Made by a program: the position numbers and the translations under genes. Positions 4,061-5,897 of a stretch of DNA of 5,897 bases are shown here, one piece after another (within the stretch, counting starts at the first letter, position 1; each line of letters begins with the position of its first letter). Origin of the DNA: a bacterium (GTDB taxonomy: Bacteria > Electryoneota > RPQS01); assembly GCA_028711875.1 (NCBI GenBank), contig JAQTRJ010000156.1:1-5897 (forward strand), read 5' to 3'. The notes beneath the pieces were generated by a model. That model did no database searches. It had not been told where the DNA came from and was given only the letters and a program-made list of their open reading frames with translations.

Positions 4061-5747
4061 AAACGGTCTTTCTCCGCCGCGCGCGCGGTTCGCCGCGATC
4101 CTCGCGGGCATATTGTTTGCACTCGTGAATATGGTTAGCCCGGATTCGCTTTCGCAGACGGAAAGCAACACATTCATTATGCCGCTGAAGCCTCCCGATC
4201 CCCTCGCCATTCGTGTCGGTCTTCTCGAAGACTATGAGAAGCTGACGTTTTCGTTTTCCGGCCAATATTGCATCGAGTCGCTCGCGGGCGATCCGGTGCG
4301 AAGCGCGGCGCCGTCGGCCGTGAAATGGCGGGCCCGCGTGGAACAGTCCACGCCGGCGCAATTCCTGTTCAGCGTATTGGCCAACTCGTTTTCGAAGCAG
4401 GCCGACGCGCTGGTGCTGGCCGAGCAGTTCGAGAGCGACGGAACGCACGCGGTCGTGCGACAGATCGGCGGACCGATCGAGGTCGAAGGGCGCGTGGTCG
4501 GCGACAACACGCTTTATCGCGTGCAGGTCGGCAATTTCCGCGCGGAAGCGGACGCCGTGAAGTTCGCGGAGACGCTCTACGACGACTATGCCCCGCGGAT
4601 CGTCCGCGAAGTGTTGCGGGCCGCGCAGGGAACCATCGAACTGTTCGACGCGGAACTGATCGAATCGTTCACCGTCAAGAACGGCCTGCGGCTGGTGCCC
4701 GCATCCGATGACGCGGCGGTGACGGTGTACGGCGTGCGCACCGGCAGTGGATTTCACTATGAGCCGGTGGAAGATCGCACCTACGGCGGGATTCTGGAAA
4801 TTTATTTCGATCACACGGGGCAGCTGGCCGCGGTGAACGAAATTCCGATTGACACGTATTTGAAGGGCGTGGTGCCGTCGGAGATGCCGGCCGGTTTTCC
4901 GGCGCAGGCGTTGTGCGCGCAGGCGATCATCGCGCGCTCGGTGGTGCTCTCGGAAAAAGGGATCAAACATCTCAACGATCGCTACGACATTTGCGCGCAC
5001 GTGCATTGTCAGGTGTACAGCGGACTCACGCAGGAGGATCGGCGGACGAACGCCGCGGTGGAAGCGACGCGCGGGCAGGTGCTGGTCAACGGCGAGCGGC
5101 TGGTGATGGCGCATTACAGCGCGGTCTGCGGCGGGCATACCGAAGACGCGGAAGCGACGTGGGCGACCGGCGGCAACGGAGCGCTGCGCGGGCATCCGTG
5201 CTCGTGCAATCCGGACGCGAATCTGCCCGATCTGACCACCGAGACGGGCGTGCGGCAGTGGGTGAATTCCACGCCCGACGTGTGCTGCAATCTGGCGGGT
5301 CTTGATCTGCCGGTGTCGGCGGATTACTCGCGCCGCCATTTCCGCTGGGAGATTTCCTATTCGCGAACGGAACTGGAAGAGATCATCCGCGAGAAAACCG
5401 GCGTGGACGTGGGCACGCTTTACGATATTCTGCCGGTGAAGCGCGGGGTGTCGGGGCGATTGATCGAGATCGAGATTCTCGGATCGCGGAGAAATTTGCG
5501 CGTGCAGCGCGAGCTGCGGATCCGCCGTGGGCTGCACAAGAGCGCGCTGCCGAGTTCGTGTTTCGTGGTGGACGTCGTGAGCGACGCGGACGGGATGCCG
5601 ATGGAGATCGTGTTCACGGGCGCGGGCTACGGACACGGCGTGGGCTTATGCCAGTGCGGAGCGGCGCGGCAGGCCGCGGAAGAGCGCGCGTGCGAGGACA
5701 TTCTGAGGTTTTATTTTCCGGAAACGAAAGTCGTCAAATTGTATTGA
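4053..5747 (+). CDS. Exported SPOR-SpoIID/LytB domain protein, probable peptidoglycan lytic transglycosylase
   Basis: Residues 10-27 form a signal-peptide-like segment (RAR then a hydrophobic core), so the protein is probably exported. Residues about 102-186 read as a complete SPOR domain made of two similar halves; the second begins YRVQVGNFRAEADAVKFAE. Residues about 243-564 are a SpoIID/LytB domain: YLKGVVPSEM (269-278), with E277 at the position of the catalytic glutamate known for SpoIID; H306, C314, H318 and C319, resembling the zinc-site Cys/His cluster of clostridial SpoIID; CGGHTE (359-364); and GYGHGVGLCQCGA (525-537). SpoIID enzymes cut glycan strands lacking stem peptides, and SPOR domains bind such strands. 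Sporulation is not implied, because SpoIID homologues occur widely in non-sporulators. Extra cysteines at 383, 385, 411 and 412 may make disulfides or a metal site. The ATG overlaps the kinase stop by 8 nt and has no good Shine-Dalgarno, which suggests translational coupling. Function is inferred from domains only. Confidence 0.88.
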   Translation: MGENGLSPPRARFAAILAGILFALVNMVSPDSLSQTESNTFIMPLKPPDPLAIRVGLLEDYEKLTFSFSGQYCIESLAGDPVRSAAPSAVKWRARVEQSTPAQFLFSVLANSFSKQADALVLAEQFESDGTHAVVRQIGGPIEVEGRVVGDNTLYRVQVGNFRAEADAVKFAETLYDDYAPRIVREVLRAAQGTIELFDAELIESFTVKNGLRLVPASDDAAVTVYGVRTGSGFHYEPVEDRTYGGILEIYFDHTGQLAAVNEIPIDTYLKGVVPSEMPAGFPAQALCAQAIIARSVVLSEKGIKHLNDRYDICAHVHCQVYSGLTQEDRRTNAAVEATRGQVLVNGERLVMAHYSAVCGGHTEDAEATWATGGNGALRGHPCSCNPDANLPDLTTETGVRQWVNSTPDVCCNLAGLDLPVSADYSRRHFRWEISYSRTELEEIIREKTGVDVGTLYDILPVKRGVSGRLIEIEILGSRRNLRVQRELRIRRGLHKSALPSSCFVVDVVSDADGMPMEIVFTGAGYGHGVGLCQCGAARQAAEERACEDILRFYFPETKVVKLY

Positions 5748-5756
5748 TTCCGGTTC

Positions 5757-5765
5757 AAGGAGGAG
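5757..5765 (+). promoter_or_regulatory. Strong Shine-Dalgarno AAGGAGGAG
   Basis: This near-ideal ribosome-binding site lies 2 nt before the ATG at 5768 if the whole run is counted; its AGGAGG core (5758-5763) is 4 nt away. It fixes the start of the last gene. It contrasts with the weak or absent Shine-Dalgarno sites of the two genes before it, so this small protein may be made at a higher rate. Confidence 0.85.
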
Positions 5766-5767
5766 AC

Positions 5768-5897
5768 ATGTCGGATAATTGCGAACATTCTTCCGTCAAG
5801 TGCGGCAATGCCAACGGAGCGATTGGCTGTGTGTACGGATTTGCCGTGCTGGGTGCGGCGGTGTATTTCATTCAGCAGGCAACGTCGTTCTGGGGCG
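5768..5897 (+). CDS. Small cysteine-containing membrane protein, uncharacterised (3' partial)
   Basis: The frame opens at ATG after a strong Shine-Dalgarno and runs off the window after 43 codons. The N-terminus is polar with C5, H7 and C12. A glycine-rich hydrophobic segment follows (about 17-38: GAIGCVYGFAVLGAAVYFIQ), then QATSFWG. From memory, the VYG...GA.VY.IQ.A..FW.G pattern matches a widespread family of short (under about 80 residues) uncharacterised membrane proteins in several bacterial phyla; I know no established function. The hydrophobic stretch is most simply a transmembrane helix. It lies 20 nt after the SpoIID-like gene with no terminator between them, so it is probably in the same operon. 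Confidence 0.8.
   Translation, partial: MSDNCEHSSVKCGNANGAIGCVYGFAVLGAAVYFIQQATSFWG

Noticed and set aside
3939..5636. A 565-codon open frame on the minus strand across the SpoIID-like gene
   Set aside because: It is a shadow frame in GC-rich coding DNA: its translation is dominated by R, H and A with no recognisable domain, while the + strand carries clear SPOR and SpoIID motifs over the same bases.
4053..5747. Evidence that the organism forms endospores
   Set aside because: SpoIID/LytB domains are widespread in non-sporulating bacteria, and the T9SS sorting domain points to a Gram-negative FCB-type lineage.

Overview
The window looks like a chromosomal segment of an uncultured or little-studied FCB-type bacterium (the wider Bacteroidetes/Ignavibacteria/KSB1/Zixibacteria-like assemblage). 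The strongest clue is the first gene, whose end is a textbook type IX secretion (Por) C-terminal sorting domain with the NYPNPFNP and LPSGVYFYRL signatures typical of those phyla. A precise phylum cannot be read from this sequence. All four genes that can be supported lie on the + strand. No rRNA, tRNA, transposase, phage gene or CRISPR array is visible.

Layout. (1) 2-1546: 3' part of a secreted protein made of at least eight beta-propeller-like repeats of about 55 residues followed by the T9SS sorting domain; its start lies upstream of the window. (2) 1547-2872: a 1.3-kb stretch without a credible gene, unusually rich in small repeats. It holds a G/C hairpin, five copies of a nested palindrome module with shared ends (one short, two long, two minimal), two tandem arrays of 7-nt units, several 9-2-9 palindromes of unrelated sequence, and a 196-bp near-perfect direct duplication (4 mismatches, 292 bp apart). 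(3) 2873-4060: a monofunctional aspartate kinase. (4) 4053-5747: an exported SPOR + SpoIID/LytB protein, probably a peptidoglycan lytic transglycosylase, whose start overlaps the kinase stop by 8 nt. (5) 5768 to the window end: the start of a small membrane protein with an excellent Shine-Dalgarno, 20 nt after the SpoIID stop.

How they fit together. Kinase, SpoIID-like protein and small membrane protein are packed as one apparent transcription unit. Aspartate kinase supplies the pathway to lysine/diaminopimelate, threonine and methionine, and the SpoIID/SPOR protein acts on the cell wall, so a loose cell-wall link is possible but is inference. The propeller protein is separated by the repeat-filled region and is probably a different unit. 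The two most informative signals are the modular repeat mosaic (a family of small non-autonomous palindromic elements growing by insertion and duplication) and the SPOR-SpoIID fusion, in which both domains belong to families known to recognise peptide-stripped glycan strands. I saw no convincing novel multi-gene system; the unusual content is the repeat architecture.
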